A stretch of 64,000 nt of DNA from Massilia soli (GTDB lineage: Bacteria; Pseudomonadota; Gammaproteobacteria; Burkholderiales; Burkholderiaceae_D): positions 558,001-622,000 of the forward strand of contig NZ_JAFBIL020000001.1 in NCBI RefSeq assembly GCF_016809835.1, read 5' to 3'. The notes below the pieces were generated by a model, which had not been told where the DNA came from, did no database searches, and saw only the letters and a program-made list of their open reading frames with translations. Below are positions 1-11,278 of the stretch, one piece after another. A program made the translations under genes and the position numbers. Position 1 is the stretch's first letter; each line of letters opens with the position of its first letter.

Positions 1-197
1 TTGCGCCGGGTTTCGGTGTCGTTGGCACGGCTTCCGGTGACGGTCACCTGCTGCAGCTTGGCCGGGTCGGCGCTGGCCGCTGGCGCCGCTGGCGCGGCCA
101 CCTGGCCGGCCACCGGTTCGCTGGCGGCCTGCGCCATGGCGTGGGCTGCGCCGCCGTTCAGCAGGGCTGCGCAAGCGAGGGGGATTATTTTTTTCAT
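1..197 (-). CDS. TonB-dependent receptor, N-terminal fragment (cut by window edge)
   Basis: The minus strand from an ATG at 197 encodes 65 codons that run off the left edge. Seen: a signal peptide starting MKKIIPLACAALL with an AHAMA cleavage region, an Ala/Pro-rich linker, then QQVTVTGSR at about residues 49-57. That motif is typical of the TonB box and plug start of outer-membrane receptors, so a TonB-dependent transporter is the best reading. The plug and barrel lie outside the window, so no substrate can be named. It is divergent from the S41 protease gene, with a 254-bp spacer. Confidence 0.55.
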   Translation of the reverse strand, partial: MKKIIPLACAALLNGGAAHAMAQAASEPVAGQVAAPAAPAASADPAKLQQVTVTGSRANDTETRR

Positions 198-451
198 TGA
201 GCCATTCAGATTTTTACCGCGGCCGGAACGCGCGCCGGGATGGGGGATGATGGCATTTTAGCTTCTGTTACTTGGTTGCAAATGCTCGGAAGCCCTTTTT
301 TACTTTTCGATACAGAAGGACACAATGTATGCATGCCATAAGGCGCCGTTGCTTGCGCCGCCTGTGCGCACGAGTGGCAATCGGGTTTATACTGGGCCGT
401 GCGCGGACTCAGGCGCAAACATTGAATATCTAGCATCGGTCAGGTGATCTC

Positions 452-1897
452 ATGGGCTCAACACTTAAAAATACCAGCCTCGTCGGCCTGGGCGTCATCG
501 CCGGCGTCGCGGTCTCGATGCAGTTCTCCGCGCTGGCGCAGCGTCCGGTCAATCCGGGCATGCCGCTCGACGAGCTGCGCCAGCTGGCCGACGTGTATGG
601 CCTGATCAAAAGCGATTACGTCGAATCGGTGCAGGACAAAAAGCTGCTGACCGACGCCATTTCCGGCATGGTCGCGTCGCTCGACCCGCATTCGGCCTAC
701 CTCGACAAGAAAGCCTTCCGCGAACTGCGCGAAGGCACCGAAGGCAAGTTCGTCGGCCTCGGCATCGAGATCGCCGAAAGCGAAGAAGGCTACATTCGCA
801 TCGTCTCGCCAATCGAAGATTCGCCGGCCTACCGCGCCGGCATCAAGGCAGGCGACCTGATCACGCGTATCAATTCGGTGCCGATCCAGGGCGTGGCGAT
901 CGACGAAGCCATCAAGAAGATGCGCGGCGAGCCGAAGACCAAGGTCAACCTGACCATCCTGCGCAAGGACGCGCCGCAGCCGCTGGCCTTCACCATCATG
1001 CGCGAAGAGATCGTGCAAAAAAGCGTCAAGGGGAAAATCGTCGAACCCGGCTACGCGTGGCTGCGCATCTCGCAGTTCCAGGAACCGACGGTGGACGACA
1101 TGGCCGCCAAGATCGCGGCGCTGTACAAGCAGGAGCCGAACCTGAAAGGCCTGGTGCTCGACCTGCGCAACGATCCGGGCGGCCTGCTGCAAGGCGCCGT
1201 CGGCGTGTCCGCGGCCTTTTTGCCGAAGAACGCAGAAATCGTATCGACCAACGGCCAGCTGCCAACCTCGAAGGAGAGCTTCTACGGCCGCGTTGAAGAC
1301 TATTCGCTGAATAACAGCGATCCGCTGGCGCGCCTGCCGCTGGCCATCAAGAACGTTCCACTGGTGGTGCTGGTGAATACCGGATCGGCATCGGCCTCCG
1401 AAATCGTGGCCGGCGCGCTGCAGGACTACAAGCGCGCCATCGTCATGGGCAGCCAGACTTTCGGCAAGGGCTCGGTGCAGACCGTGCGTCCGCTGACCAA
1501 CGACACCGCGGTCAAGCTGACGACGGCGCGCTACTACACGCCGAAGGGCCGTTCGATCCAGGCCAGGGGCATCGTGCCCGACCTGCTGGTCGATGAGAAC
1601 GCCGATGGCGATGGCCTGAACGGCTTGCGGGTACGCGAATCGGACCTGGAAAAACACCTCTCCAATGACCGCGACGAAGAAACCGCGGGCGCGCGCAACG
1701 ACGAGATGGAAGAACAGATGCGCATCATCGCGCTCGAGCGCAAACGCGGTCCGCTCGAATTTGGCAGCGCCGAAGACTTCCAGCTGAAGCAGGCGCTGAA
1801 CCACCTGAAAGGCCAGCCCGTGCAGCTGTCCAAGACGCAGGCCAAAACCACCATCGCACAGCGCGCCGCCAAGCCGGCGCAACCGCTCAAGCCGTGA
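452..1897 (+). CDS. S41 family carboxyl-terminal processing protease (CtpA-like)
   Basis: Periplasmic C-terminal processing serine protease of 481 aa. Residues 1-30 form a signal peptide or anchor (hydrophobic run, then ALAQR). A PDZ domain follows at about 90-170 and the S41 core at about 190-390. The catalytic dyad is visible: Ser314 in GSASASE and Lys339 in TFGKGSVQ, 25 residues apart as in E. coli Prc. The C-terminal 90 residues are charged and probably flexible. The family trims or degrades envelope proteins, often cell-wall hydrolase regulators; the target here is unknown. The gene is convergent with the ATP-grasp gene, 13 nt away. The ATG at 452 places the signal peptide correctly. Confidence 0.92.
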   Translation: MGSTLKNTSLVGLGVIAGVAVSMQFSALAQRPVNPGMPLDELRQLADVYGLIKSDYVESVQDKKLLTDAISGMVASLDPHSAYLDKKAFRELREGTEGKFVGLGIEIAESEEGYIRIVSPIEDSPAYRAGIKAGDLITRINSVPIQGVAIDEAIKKMRGEPKTKVNLTILRKDAPQPLAFTIMREEIVQKSVKGKIVEPGYAWLRISQFQEPTVDDMAAKIAALYKQEPNLKGLVLDLRNDPGGLLQGAVGVSAAFLPKNAEIVSTNGQLPTSKESFYGRVEDYSLNNSDPLARLPLAIKNVPLVVLVNTGSASASEIVAGALQDYKRAIVMGSQTFGKGSVQTVRPLTNDTAVKLTTARYYTPKGRSIQARGIVPDLLVDENADGDGLNGLRVRESDLEKHLSNDRDEETAGARNDEMEEQMRIIALERKRGPLEFGSAEDFQLKQALNHLKGQPVQLSKTQAKTTIAQRAAKPAQPLKP

Positions 1898-1910
1898 CCA
1901 CCAGCGCGGT

Positions 1911-2981
1911 TTAGCCGCCGCGCATCCACTGGTCGACCTGCTTGAGCGGCAGGTCGATACGGGCGCAGCCAATCTGGTCGGGCCGCACATTCAGCTCGAT
2001 CATCTTCGGGCCATCGACCGCGATGGCCACGTCCACGCCAGCCACGTTCACATGCGGGAAAGCCTGCATCGCGCGGGCCGCCACGTCCTGGCATTCGCGC
2101 CAGAACGGCAACTGCACGCCGGCGATGCGCCCGCCGGTGTCCGGATGGCTGTCCATCGTCTCGAGCGGGTTCTTGGCATTGGCCGCGTAGCGCAGCACGC
2201 CGGTGGCCAGGTCGACCGGGCAGAACACCCCGCCGCTGCTGGTGTTATCGACCAGGCTCCCCTTGCGGCCAACGCGCAGGAAGGCTCCGGCGATTTTCAC
2301 TTCGCCGCGCGCCTGGTACAGCCAGATGCGCAGGGTGTTGACCGAGTTCGGGTGGATGTTCGACAGCACTTCATGCTGCTGGAGGTAGTGCTCGACGATG
2401 TAGCCGTCGCGGTCTCGCGCGGCTTTGGCATGCCAGTCGGCGATGCTGGTCGCGGCCCCGCTGATCGGATGGACGAACACCGGCTCGCCGTTGGGCGCTT
2501 CGATGCGGAAGGCGGAAAAGCCCGCACCGCCGTAGCCTTCTACCAGCTTGAAGCAGATCTTCTGGCCCACCATCTCGCGGCACAGGCGCGTCAGGTCGTC
2601 GAGGCCGCGCAGCGGGCTGCCGTCGGCGCGCGCGCCGCTGTCCGGGTGCAGGAAGCCGATGAATTCGGGCGTCGGCACGCCGAGCAGCTGCAGCACGGCC
2701 TTCTCAACCACCTTGTGCTGCGACGCCTTCTGGTACGGCCGCGCGTTCCAGCGGTCGATGAAGGCGTTGTATTCCTTGCGGTTGGTGTGCGCCCACTTGT
2801 CGGCGAACGGCACGCTCGGGCGCCACCAGCGCGCCTGCAGGTAGTAGCCGGGACCGATGCCGCGCACGCCCCACAACGCCGCCATCTCGACCAGCTGGCG
2901 CCAGTACGGCAGGTAGGCGGTATCGGCCTTGCGCTCGCCAAGCAGCGTCCACGCGCGTTGTATGTCTTTGATTACTTGCAT
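1911..2981 (-). CDS. Sugar-transfer-associated ATP-grasp protein
   Basis: A 356-aa protein resembling the ATP-grasp family found in exopolysaccharide loci (Pfam ATPgrasp_ST). Seen: a substrate-side N-terminal region, KICFKLVEGYGGAGFSAF at about 140-160 as the nucleotide-binding strand and glycine loop, and MIELNVRPDQIGC near the C-terminus, matching the metal-binding E-x-N motif of ATP-grasp enzymes. The family probably joins a carboxylate to an amine or hydroxyl on a glycan, but no substrate is visible. It is the last gene of a three-gene minus-strand set behind the flippase (25-nt gap) and a glycosyltransferase, which supports a surface-polysaccharide role. Confidence 0.8.
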   Translation of the reverse strand: MQVIKDIQRAWTLLGERKADTAYLPYWRQLVEMAALWGVRGIGPGYYLQARWWRPSVPFADKWAHTNRKEYNAFIDRWNARPYQKASQHKVVEKAVLQLLGVPTPEFIGFLHPDSGARADGSPLRGLDDLTRLCREMVGQKICFKLVEGYGGAGFSAFRIEAPNGEPVFVHPISGAATSIADWHAKAARDRDGYIVEHYLQQHEVLSNIHPNSVNTLRIWLYQARGEVKIAGAFLRVGRKGSLVDNTSSGGVFCPVDLATGVLRYAANAKNPLETMDSHPDTGGRIAGVQLPFWRECQDVAARAMQAFPHVNVAGVDVAIAVDGPKMIELNVRPDQIGCARIDLPLKQVDQWMRGG

Positions 2982-3006
2982 GCGAATTCCGGTGTGTGGG
3001 TGGCGC

Positions 3007-4506
3007 TCAGGCGGGCGTGATGCGGTTGAAGGGCCAGCGGTCGAGCTTTTTGGCCGACACGCCCAGCTCGCGCAGCACTTCGTAGCAGTCGTTCAGGCCA
3101 CTGCGGCGGATGTATACGAGGAACAGCAGGTAGCTCAGTCCACCAACCACGGTCTTGCTGATCAAGAGCCACAGCGGCAGGTCGAAGCCGGCCCGCAGCG
3201 ACAGGTAGTGGTAGCCCAGCACGATCACGGCCATGAAGATGCAGCCCTCGACTGGCGTTTGCAGGGCGCGCAGGTAGCGCCGCATCGAAAAGTCGAGGTG
3301 CACCTGCGCCGAGCGGAACAGGTAGATCGACGACAGCGGATACGAAATCGCCATGCCGATCGCCACGCCAACCAGGCCGCCGGTGACGGCGCCGACGTAT
3401 ACGCTGAGCGGGATCACCACCGCGCACAGCGTGGTGTAGCGCGCCGTGACGTTGGCTTTGCCGATCGAGATGAAGGCTTGCGTGATCAGCGGGTCGACCG
3501 ATTTGAACAAGCCGAGGATGCACAGGATCTGCAGCGGGAACACCGCCTCGATCCAGTTCGGTCCCAGCAGCACCGGCACCAGTTCGGTGGCGGTCAGCGC
3601 CATGCCGGCCATGACCGGGAACGCGATCAGCGCGATGCCCGAGGTCAGGCGGCGCATGGCGTTGTCGAGCCGCGGCAGGTCGAGCTGCAGCTTGGAGAAT
3701 AGCGGCGAGGTGATCTGGATCACCATGCTGGTGATGTGCGTCGACGGCAGCGTCGCCAGGGTCGAGGCCATCGAGTACACGCCCAGCAGCTGCGGGTTGA
3801 GCACCTTGCCGATGATCAGGGTCTTGGCGTTGTTGTAGAAGTACCAGGTCAGGCGCGAATAGGTGACGGTGGCGCCGAACTTCATCAGGTCGGTCGCGGC
3901 GCCCAGGTTGCCCAGGCGCGTAGGCCGCCAGTTGCTGAAGTAGAAAATGCAGCTGGTCTTGAACACCTGGGCGGCGACGAAGCCCCACGCCAGTGCCCAC
4001 ACTTCGTAGCCGAGCCAGGCCATCACCAGCGTGATGACGCACTGGATCAGGATCATGGCGAAGTCGATGCCGCCGTAGATCTTGAAGCGCATGTCGCGCG
4101 ACATCAGCGCGTCGGGCACCGTGGCTACCGCGCCGATGATGAAGGTCAGGGCGATAAAGCGCAGCACCGCGGTAATGTCCTGCTCGTAGAACGCCGAGAT
4201 CTGCGGGGCCGATGCGAACAGCGCCAGGTACAGCGGAATGCTGATCAGGACCGCCAGCGCAAATGCGCCATTGAGCTGCTCTTTGGTGATGTCGATGCGC
4301 TGCTTGATCGCGCTGCCAAGGCCGATCTCGTTGAAGAAGCCGATGAAGCCGACCACCACCATCACGATCGACATCAGGCCGTAGTCTTTGGGCGACAGCA
4401 GCCGCGCCAGCAGCAGGGTATTGACGAAGGAGATCAGCCGCCCCAGGCCCTTGCCAACGCCAAGGTACATCAGGCCCTGCAGGGTTTTACTTTTAAGCTG
4501 ATCCAC
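3007..4506 (-). CDS. Lipopolysaccharide/O-unit flippase (MOP superfamily)
   Basis: A 499-aa integral membrane protein with about 12-14 hydrophobic segments, starting with LGVGKGLGRLISFVNTLLLARLLSPKDYG, split here only by description of the family: this N-terminus is typical of Wzx/TuaB-like polysaccharide transporters. Such proteins flip lipid-linked oligosaccharides across the inner membrane. It starts with GTG at 4506, 12 nt after the stop of the upstream glycosyltransferase, with GGAA just upstream as a weak ribosome-binding site. The neighbours (glycosyltransferase and ATP-grasp) place it in one glycan-assembly operon. The glycan type is unknown. Confidence 0.88.
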   Translation of the reverse strand: MDQLKSKTLQGLMYLGVGKGLGRLISFVNTLLLARLLSPKDYGLMSIVMVVVGFIGFFNEIGLGSAIKQRIDITKEQLNGAFALAVLISIPLYLALFASAPQISAFYEQDITAVLRFIALTFIIGAVATVPDALMSRDMRFKIYGGIDFAMILIQCVITLVMAWLGYEVWALAWGFVAAQVFKTSCIFYFSNWRPTRLGNLGAATDLMKFGATVTYSRLTWYFYNNAKTLIIGKVLNPQLLGVYSMASTLATLPSTHITSMVIQITSPLFSKLQLDLPRLDNAMRRLTSGIALIAFPVMAGMALTATELVPVLLGPNWIEAVFPLQILCILGLFKSVDPLITQAFISIGKANVTARYTTLCAVVIPLSVYVGAVTGGLVGVAIGMAISYPLSSIYLFRSAQVHLDFSMRRYLRALQTPVEGCIFMAVIVLGYHYLSLRAGFDLPLWLLISKTVVGGLSYLLFLVYIRRSGLNDCYEVLRELGVSAKKLDRWPFNRITPA

Positions 4507-4518
4507 TATGATTCCACG

Positions 4519-5745
4519 TTATTGTTTGGCCGCGACCAGGCCTTCGATCGCCGCGGCGAGCTGGCGCGTGCGTCCGCGCCGGCTGTACTGTTCCAGTTCC
4601 GGCGCCGCCAGCGGCGCGGCGAACTGCCCTTTGAGGATGCCGGCCAGCGCGGCGCTCAGCTCGCTGTCGCTCCAGGCGCGCCACACGTTCGGGATCGCCG
4701 CGCACACGTTGGCCGTGGCGCTGCGCTCCGGGCAAATGGCCAGGATCGGCTTGCGGCTCTGGATGTAATCGTACAGCTTGCCAGGAACCTGATAACGGAA
4801 TACCTCGTCCTGGATCAGCATATTCGCCGAGCACTGTTGCATTTCGGCCAATGCCTGCGCAAATGGCACCGGCGGCGCAAATTCGACGATGTCGGCGACG
4901 CCGTGGGCGGCCAGTTCGGCATCGAAGCGGCCCGGCTTGGCGCTGCCGCGGAAGCGCAGCACGAAATTGCTGGCGTTGATCAGCTGCTGGTCTTTCAGCT
5001 GGCGCAGCGCGCGGAAGATGCCGTTGATGTCGCGGCCATTGCCGTACAGGGCGCCGCTATAGAGCAGCATGAATTTTTCCGGCGTCGCCGACGGCGGCAG
5101 CTCGATCGAGGCAAAGCCGTTCTCGATGACGAAGAACTTGTCGGCCGGCTGGTGCGGGTACAGCTCGCGGTACAGCTGGGCCGATTCGCCGCTGGTCAGG
5201 CAGACCTTGCTGGCCGACGCCACGATCTTGCGCTCCAGGTGCCTGGTCAGGCCGTTGAAGTTTTTGTAGTGCGGGTTGTAGTGGCACTGGATCGGGTCGC
5301 GGAAGTCGGCGATCCATGGCAGGTTGAAGCGGTTGGCCAGGTTGCGGCCGATCAGGTGCGCGGTCAGCACCGGGTAGGTCGACCAGATCGCGCCGACATT
5401 GTGCTTCCGGATGATCTCGGCGCCCAGCTTGGTCGCGCTGAAATACCACGGCCAGTAGCGGTCGGCCAGGGCCAGGAAGTCCGGCGAGCGTCCGCCGATC
5501 GACAGCACCTTGTTGATGTCGCTGGCCTTGGCGCGGTAGATATTGGCCGCCAGCGCAGGCGGCACCTGCAATTCATGGTCGAAGCGGCCGTACACATCGG
5601 TGGTGGCGGTCAGGATCACCGGGTTCCAGCCCATTTCCAGCAGATATTCGGCGAAGCGGTACGGCCGTTGCACGCCGGCGCTGCGCGCGGGCGGCACCTC
5701 CATGGCAATCATCAGTACGGTCTTGTTGTGCGACTTATCAGTCAT
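4519..5745 (-). CDS. Glycosyltransferase, GT4-like
   Basis: A 408-aa protein that opens the polysaccharide operon. The N-terminal Rossmann half has PPARSAGVQRPYRFAEYLLE, the early loop of GT-B enzymes that scan for sugar nucleotides. The C-terminal half has LLYSGALYG, FRGSAKPGRF and VFRYQVPGKLYDYIQSRKP, the acidic/lysine region of GT4 family proteins. The product is presumably a cytoplasmic retaining glycosyltransferase that builds the lipid-linked unit moved by the flippase. The ATG at 5745 gives the expected MIAMEVPP first strand. Donor and acceptor cannot be read from sequence. Confidence 0.8.
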   Translation of the reverse strand: MTDKSHNKTVLMIAMEVPPARSAGVQRPYRFAEYLLEMGWNPVILTATTDVYGRFDHELQVPPALAANIYRAKASDINKVLSIGGRSPDFLALADRYWPWYFSATKLGAEIIRKHNVGAIWSTYPVLTAHLIGRNLANRFNLPWIADFRDPIQCHYNPHYKNFNGLTRHLERKIVASASKVCLTSGESAQLYRELYPHQPADKFFVIENGFASIELPPSATPEKFMLLYSGALYGNGRDINGIFRALRQLKDQQLINASNFVLRFRGSAKPGRFDAELAAHGVADIVEFAPPVPFAQALAEMQQCSANMLIQDEVFRYQVPGKLYDYIQSRKPILAICPERSATANVCAAIPNVWRAWSDSELSAALAGILKGQFAAPLAAPELEQYSRRGRTRQLAAAIEGLVAAKQ

Positions 5746-5972
5746 GTTTCGCTGCGCCTAATCTTGAGAATGCCGGAATAACAGAGAATTATAGACGAAT
5801 GATTATCAAAATATGCGTTTGGTCAACTATTCTCGCACGGCAAGATACGCAACAGTGTGGTTCGAGCGCGCCCTCCAAAGTGGCCGACATTTTTATCCCC
5901 TGCGGATACCCCGCGTGTAAAATCACACGACCTGCCTGGGCACGCCCGGCTTACCTAATTTGAAAGTCGCAT

Positions 5973-7094
5973 ATGAAAAAAGTCGTTATCAGTGGCACTG
6001 GCCTGTTCACGCCGGCCAATTCGATCACGAATGAAGAGCTGGTCACCGCCTTCAACGGCTACGCCGAGTTGTTCAACGCCGACAACGCCAAGGCGATTGC
6101 CGACGGCACCGTCGCCGCGATCGAACCGTCCAGCGCCGCCTTCATCGAAAAAGCCTCCGGCATCAAATCGCGCTACGTGATGGAAAAGTCGGGCATCCTC
6201 GACCCGGCCCACATGACCGCGCGGATTGCCGAACGTGCCGACGACGAGCTGTCGCTGCAGGCCGAAATCTGCGTCAAGGCCGCGCACCAGGCGCTCGACA
6301 ATGCCGGCCGCGCCGCAGCCGACATCGACATGGTGGTCGTCGCCTGCAGCAATATGCAGCGCGCCTACCCGGCCATGGCGGTCGAAGTGCAGGAGGCGCT
6401 CGGCATCCAGGGCTTCGGCTTCGACATGAACGTCGCGTGTTCGTCGGCCACCTTCGGCATCCAGACCGCGATGGCGGCGGTGCAGAGCGGCCAGGCGCGC
6501 GCGGTGCTGGTGCTGAACCCGGAAATCACCAGCGGCCACCTCAATTACCGCGACCGCGACAGCCACTTCATTTTCGGCGACGCCTGCACGGCGATGGTGA
6601 TTGAAGCCGAGGAAACCGCCAGGAGCCGCAACCAGTTCGAGATCCTCGAATCGAAGCTCAAGACCCAGTTCTCGAACAACATCCGCAACAACTTCGGCTT
6701 CATGAACCGCTTCGACGAGTCGGGCGTGGGCAAGGCCGACAAGCTGTTCCGCCAGCAGGGCCGCAAGGTATTCAAGGAAGTGTGCCCGATGGCCGCTGCC
6801 ATGATCAAGGAAACGGTCGAGCGCGCGGGGCTGCAGGTAGCGGACATCTCGCGCTTCTGGCTGCACCAGGCCAACCTGAGCATGAACCAGCTGATCGCGC
6901 GCACGCTGCTTGGGCGCGACGCCGAGCCGCACGAGGCGCCGGTGATCCTCGATACCTATGCCAACACCTCGTCGGCCGGATCGATCATCGCGTTCCACAA
7001 GCACAGCGACGATTTGCCGTCGGGCGCCAAGGGCGTGATCTGCTCGTTTGGCGCCGGCTACTCGATCGGCTGCGTCGTCGTGCGCAAAAAATAA
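5973..7094 (+). CDS. Beta-ketoacyl-ACP synthase III, long FabH2-like type
   Basis: A 373-aa thiolase-fold condensing enzyme. The Cys-His-Asn triad is visible: Cys156 in [10 protein letters not shown], His298 in WLHQAN and Asn331 in YANTSSAGS. It is about 50 residues longer than housekeeping FabH (about 317-325 aa). By recalled similarity it resembles Pseudomonas aeruginosa PA3286 (FabH2), which feeds beta-oxidation-derived octanoyl-CoA into fatty-acid synthesis. That assignment is from memory, not a search. The convergent neighbour is fadH, a beta-oxidation gene, which fits such a link. ATG at 5973. Confidence 0.85.
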   Translation: MKKVVISGTGLFTPANSITNEELVTAFNGYAELFNADNAKAIADGTVAAIEPSSAAFIEKASGIKSRYVMEKSGILDPAHMTARIAERADDELSLQAEICVKAAHQALDNAGRAAADIDMVVVACSNMQRAYPAMAVEVQEALGIQGFGFDMNVACSSATFGIQTAMAAVQSGQARAVLVLNPEITSGHLNYRDRDSHFIFGDACTAMVIEAEETARSRNQFEILESKLKTQFSNNIRNNFGFMNRFDESGVGKADKLFRQQGRKVFKEVCPMAAAMIKETVERAGLQVADISRFWLHQANLSMNQLIARTLLGRDAEPHEAPVILDTYANTSSAGSIIAFHKHSDDLPSGAKGVICSFGAGYSIGCVVVRKK

Positions 7095-7102
7095 CCCCAC
7101 CG

Positions 7103-7180
7103 CCGTTCCCGCGCGTGCGGGAACCCATGCTGAACATCGTCGGTGGCGATGGATGGGTTCCCGCCTGCGCGGGAACGACG
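7103..7180. repeat. Dispersed palindromic repeat, two-hairpin copy A
   Basis: Two imperfect hairpins back to back. The left is CGTTCCCGCGCGTGCGGGAAC and the right is GGTTCCCGCCTGCGCGGGAACG (split here by 28 nt). The same unit recurs at 13794-13869 and 49480-49557. It fills the space between the convergent FabH-like gene and the fadH stop, so it may act as a bidirectional transcription barrier. Confidence 0.8.
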
Positions 7181-9286
<2,106 letters not shown>

Positions 9287-9739
9287 TCAGGACGGATAGT
9301 AGTCCGGCCCGCGCAGCTCGGCGAAGCTTTCGATATTGCCGATACGGACCGTGACCGGATTCATGCTCATGTTCGGCGACATCGCGCGCCATGCGAACAG
9401 CCATTCCTGTTCGTTCGCTTCGGCGCTGGACTTGGTGAACGCGGCGCCAAGCGCGGCGCGCGCACCGTATTCGACGGCGCCATCGATGCCGGCCCAGTTG
9501 GGCAAGGTGCGCTGTACCGCGCGGTGCAGGCGCTCGCCGAATTCTTCGGTGTTGTGGATCACCAGGCAGCTGTCGGCGCCGAGTGCGTCGAACAGCGACT
9601 TGTCCCACGAACGGGAGAACGACAGGGTCAGGAAGCTGTTCGCGGAAACCAGCATGAACTCGCCTTCCTTGAGCGATTTTTCAAGTTCGGAGCGCAGCGA
9701 GTAGCGGTAAAGGGTCGGGGGACGTTTGTAATCGTGCAT
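9287..9739 (-). CDS. Hypothetical protein, 150 aa
   Basis: I do not recognise a family. The protein is soluble, with no signal peptide or membrane segment, mixed alpha/beta in composition, starting MHDYKRPPTLYRYSLRSEL and ending RGPDYYPS. The reading frame is well supported: ATG at 9739 lies 15 nt after the stop of the DUF2721 gene, and the codon bias matches the neighbours. It is probably co-transcribed with that gene. Function unknown. Confidence 0.7.
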   Translation of the reverse strand: MHDYKRPPTLYRYSLRSELEKSLKEGEFMLVSANSFLTLSFSRSWDKSLFDALGADSCLVIHNTEEFGERLHRAVQRTLPNWAGIDGAVEYGARAALGAAFTKSSAEANEQEWLFAWRAMSPNMSMNPVTVRIGNIESFAELRGPDYYPS

Positions 9740-9754
9740 AGGTAAGTTGTGTGG

Positions 9755-10213
9755 TTAGGCGCCGTCCATGCGCTGGCGGCGCGGACGCCGGGCGGCGCTC
9801 GCGCGCATCGCTTTGGAGGCGATAAAAATTTCACGCAGCAGGGCTGTGAAGCTGCCGATCAGGGCGACCATCGCCACCACGAACAGACCCGCGATGTAGC
9901 GGTCCAGCGGCAGGTTGGTGGTATCGCCAAGGAACAGCAGCGCGATCAGCAGGCAGATCATGAAGCCGCAGGTGGTGCTGAGCGTGATCGAGTAGTTGAT
10001 CAGGTGGGCGCGCCGGTCAAGCGTGTCGAGTTCGTCCATGTAGGGGTCATGGGCGGCGATCTCGAGACGGTCTTCCAGCACCCGCGAGCGGTCGATGATG
10101 CGCGCCAGCCGGTTGGTCAGCACCATCAGCATGGTGCAGACGCCGGTGAGCAGGAATACCGGTGCAATTGCCAGCTGGATGACGTGGCCTATATCGCTGA
10201 TCTGAATATTCAT
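9755..10213 (-). CDS. DUF2721 family membrane protein
   Basis: A 152-aa inner-membrane protein with three hydrophobic stretches (about 10-32, 72-95 and 108-128). The first carries IAPVFLLTGVCTMLMVLTNRL, followed by a charged loop RIIDRSRVLEDRLE, the pattern of DUF2721. The C-terminus is Arg-rich and cytoplasmic by the positive-inside rule. Role unknown. The gene is downstream of proline iminopeptidase with a 70-nt gap and is followed 15 nt later by the 150-aa unknown gene. Confidence 0.8.
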   Translation of the reverse strand: MNIQISDIGHVIQLAIAPVFLLTGVCTMLMVLTNRLARIIDRSRVLEDRLEIAAHDPYMDELDTLDRRAHLINYSITLSTTCGFMICLLIALLFLGDTTNLPLDRYIAGLFVVAMVALIGSFTALLREIFIASKAMRASAARRPRRQRMDGA

Positions 10214-10283
10214 GGGTCTGGCGCGGTTGTTTTTATCGGGCTTGTTGGCGCTAGTGTATCAGGCGCCCGGGGCCCACAGGGCC

Positions 10284-11240
10284 TTACCCGAAGCTGCCGC
10301 TCCGCTTGAACTGCTCGGTGGCGGCCACCAGCGCCTTGGCGATGCCAGCCTCCAGCGCGCCGTGGCCGGCGTCAGGAATCATGCGCAGGCGCGAGCCCGG
10401 CCACGCCTGGTGCAGTCGGTAGGCCGACAGCGGCGGGCAGATCACGTCGTAGCGGCCCTGCACGATCACCGACGGCAGGTGCGCGATCCGGCCGACATTC
10501 TTCACCAGCTGGTCGTCGCTGAAAAAGCCCAGGTTGGCCATGTAATGCGATTCCAGCCGGCCCACGCCCAGGTCGAGGGTGTCGGACGACGGCTCTTCGT
10601 CCTGCGGCAGCAGGAACACGCGGCGGCCCTCGTAGCGGCTCCATGCGCGCGCGGCCGGCCAGTAGACCTCGGGGTCGCTACTGAGCATGCGCTGGGTGTA
10701 GGCGGTGAGCAGGTCCGCGCGCTCGGCTTCTGGAATCGGCGCTACGAATTCGTCGTACAGCTCCGGGTAGAACCAGCGCACGCCATTGAGGAAGAAGTCG
10801 ATTTCGGATGCGGTGCACAGGAAGATGCCGCGCAAGATGAAGCCCAGGCAGCGCTCGGGATGGGCTTCGCCGTAGGCCAGCGCCAGCGTCGAGCCCCAGG
10901 AGCCGCCAAATACCAGCCATTTGTCGATGCCGAATTTGACGCGCAGCGTTTCGATGTCCTCGACCAGCAGTCCGGTGGTATTGCTGCGCCACTCGCCCAG
11001 CGGTGTCGATTTGCCCGCGCCGCGCTGGTCGAACAGGATGACGCGGTAGTACTTCGGGTCGAAGAAGCGGCGATGCTGGGGCGACAGGCCCGCGCCGGGG
11101 CCTCCGTGCAGGAACACCACCGGCACGCCGTCGGGATTGCCGACCTCCTCCCAGTAGATCGTGTGCAGCTCGTCGACTTCAAGCATGCCTTGCCGCGTCG
11201 GCAGAATCGGCGGGAACAGGGAGGTAGGAATCGCAGGCAT
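10284..11240 (-). CDS. pip: Proline iminopeptidase
   Basis: Alpha/beta-hydrolase that removes N-terminal proline from peptides. From ATG 11240 it has 318 aa, the usual length for the Xanthomonas-type enzyme. Seen: the oxyanion loop HGGPGAG, the FDQRGAGKSTP strand specific to this family, nucleophile Ser114 in GGSWGS, Asp265 in GRYDVICPP and His293 in DAGHGA. The open frame continues upstream to 11621 on the complement of the next gene, but MPAIPTSLFP matches the family N-terminus. It is 38 nt downstream of the PLP enzyme gene. Confidence 0.92.
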   Translation of the reverse strand: MPAIPTSLFPPILPTRQGMLEVDELHTIYWEEVGNPDGVPVVFLHGGPGAGLSPQHRRFFDPKYYRVILFDQRGAGKSTPLGEWRSNTTGLLVEDIETLRVKFGIDKWLVFGGSWGSTLALAYGEAHPERCLGFILRGIFLCTASEIDFFLNGVRWFYPELYDEFVAPIPEAERADLLTAYTQRMLSSDPEVYWPAARAWSRYEGRRVFLLPQDEEPSSDTLDLGVGRLESHYMANLGFFSDDQLVKNVGRIAHLPSVIVQGRYDVICPPLSAYRLHQAWPGSRLRMIPDAGHGALEAGIAKALVAATEQFKRSGSFG

Positions 11241-11278
11241 GGTCGGTCGTATCGTGGTCGATGGCAGATTGTAGCGCA

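Noticed and set aside
458-1990. 510-codon minus-strand ORF opposite the S41 protease
   Set aside because: Arg/Ala/Gly-rich antisense frame of a real gene; no family features. Similar long shadows occur opposite fadH, kup, the polysaccharide operon, the liv operon and gshA, all due to high GC.
2052-3020. Plus-strand ORF opposite the ATP-grasp gene
   Set aside because: Codon use and composition fit an antisense shadow; the minus-strand gene has clear ATP-grasp motifs.
5914-5929. CGTGT-N6-ACACG dyad near the FabH-like promoter
   Set aside because: Only 5-bp arms, expected by chance in a window this size; no position or neighbour supports it.
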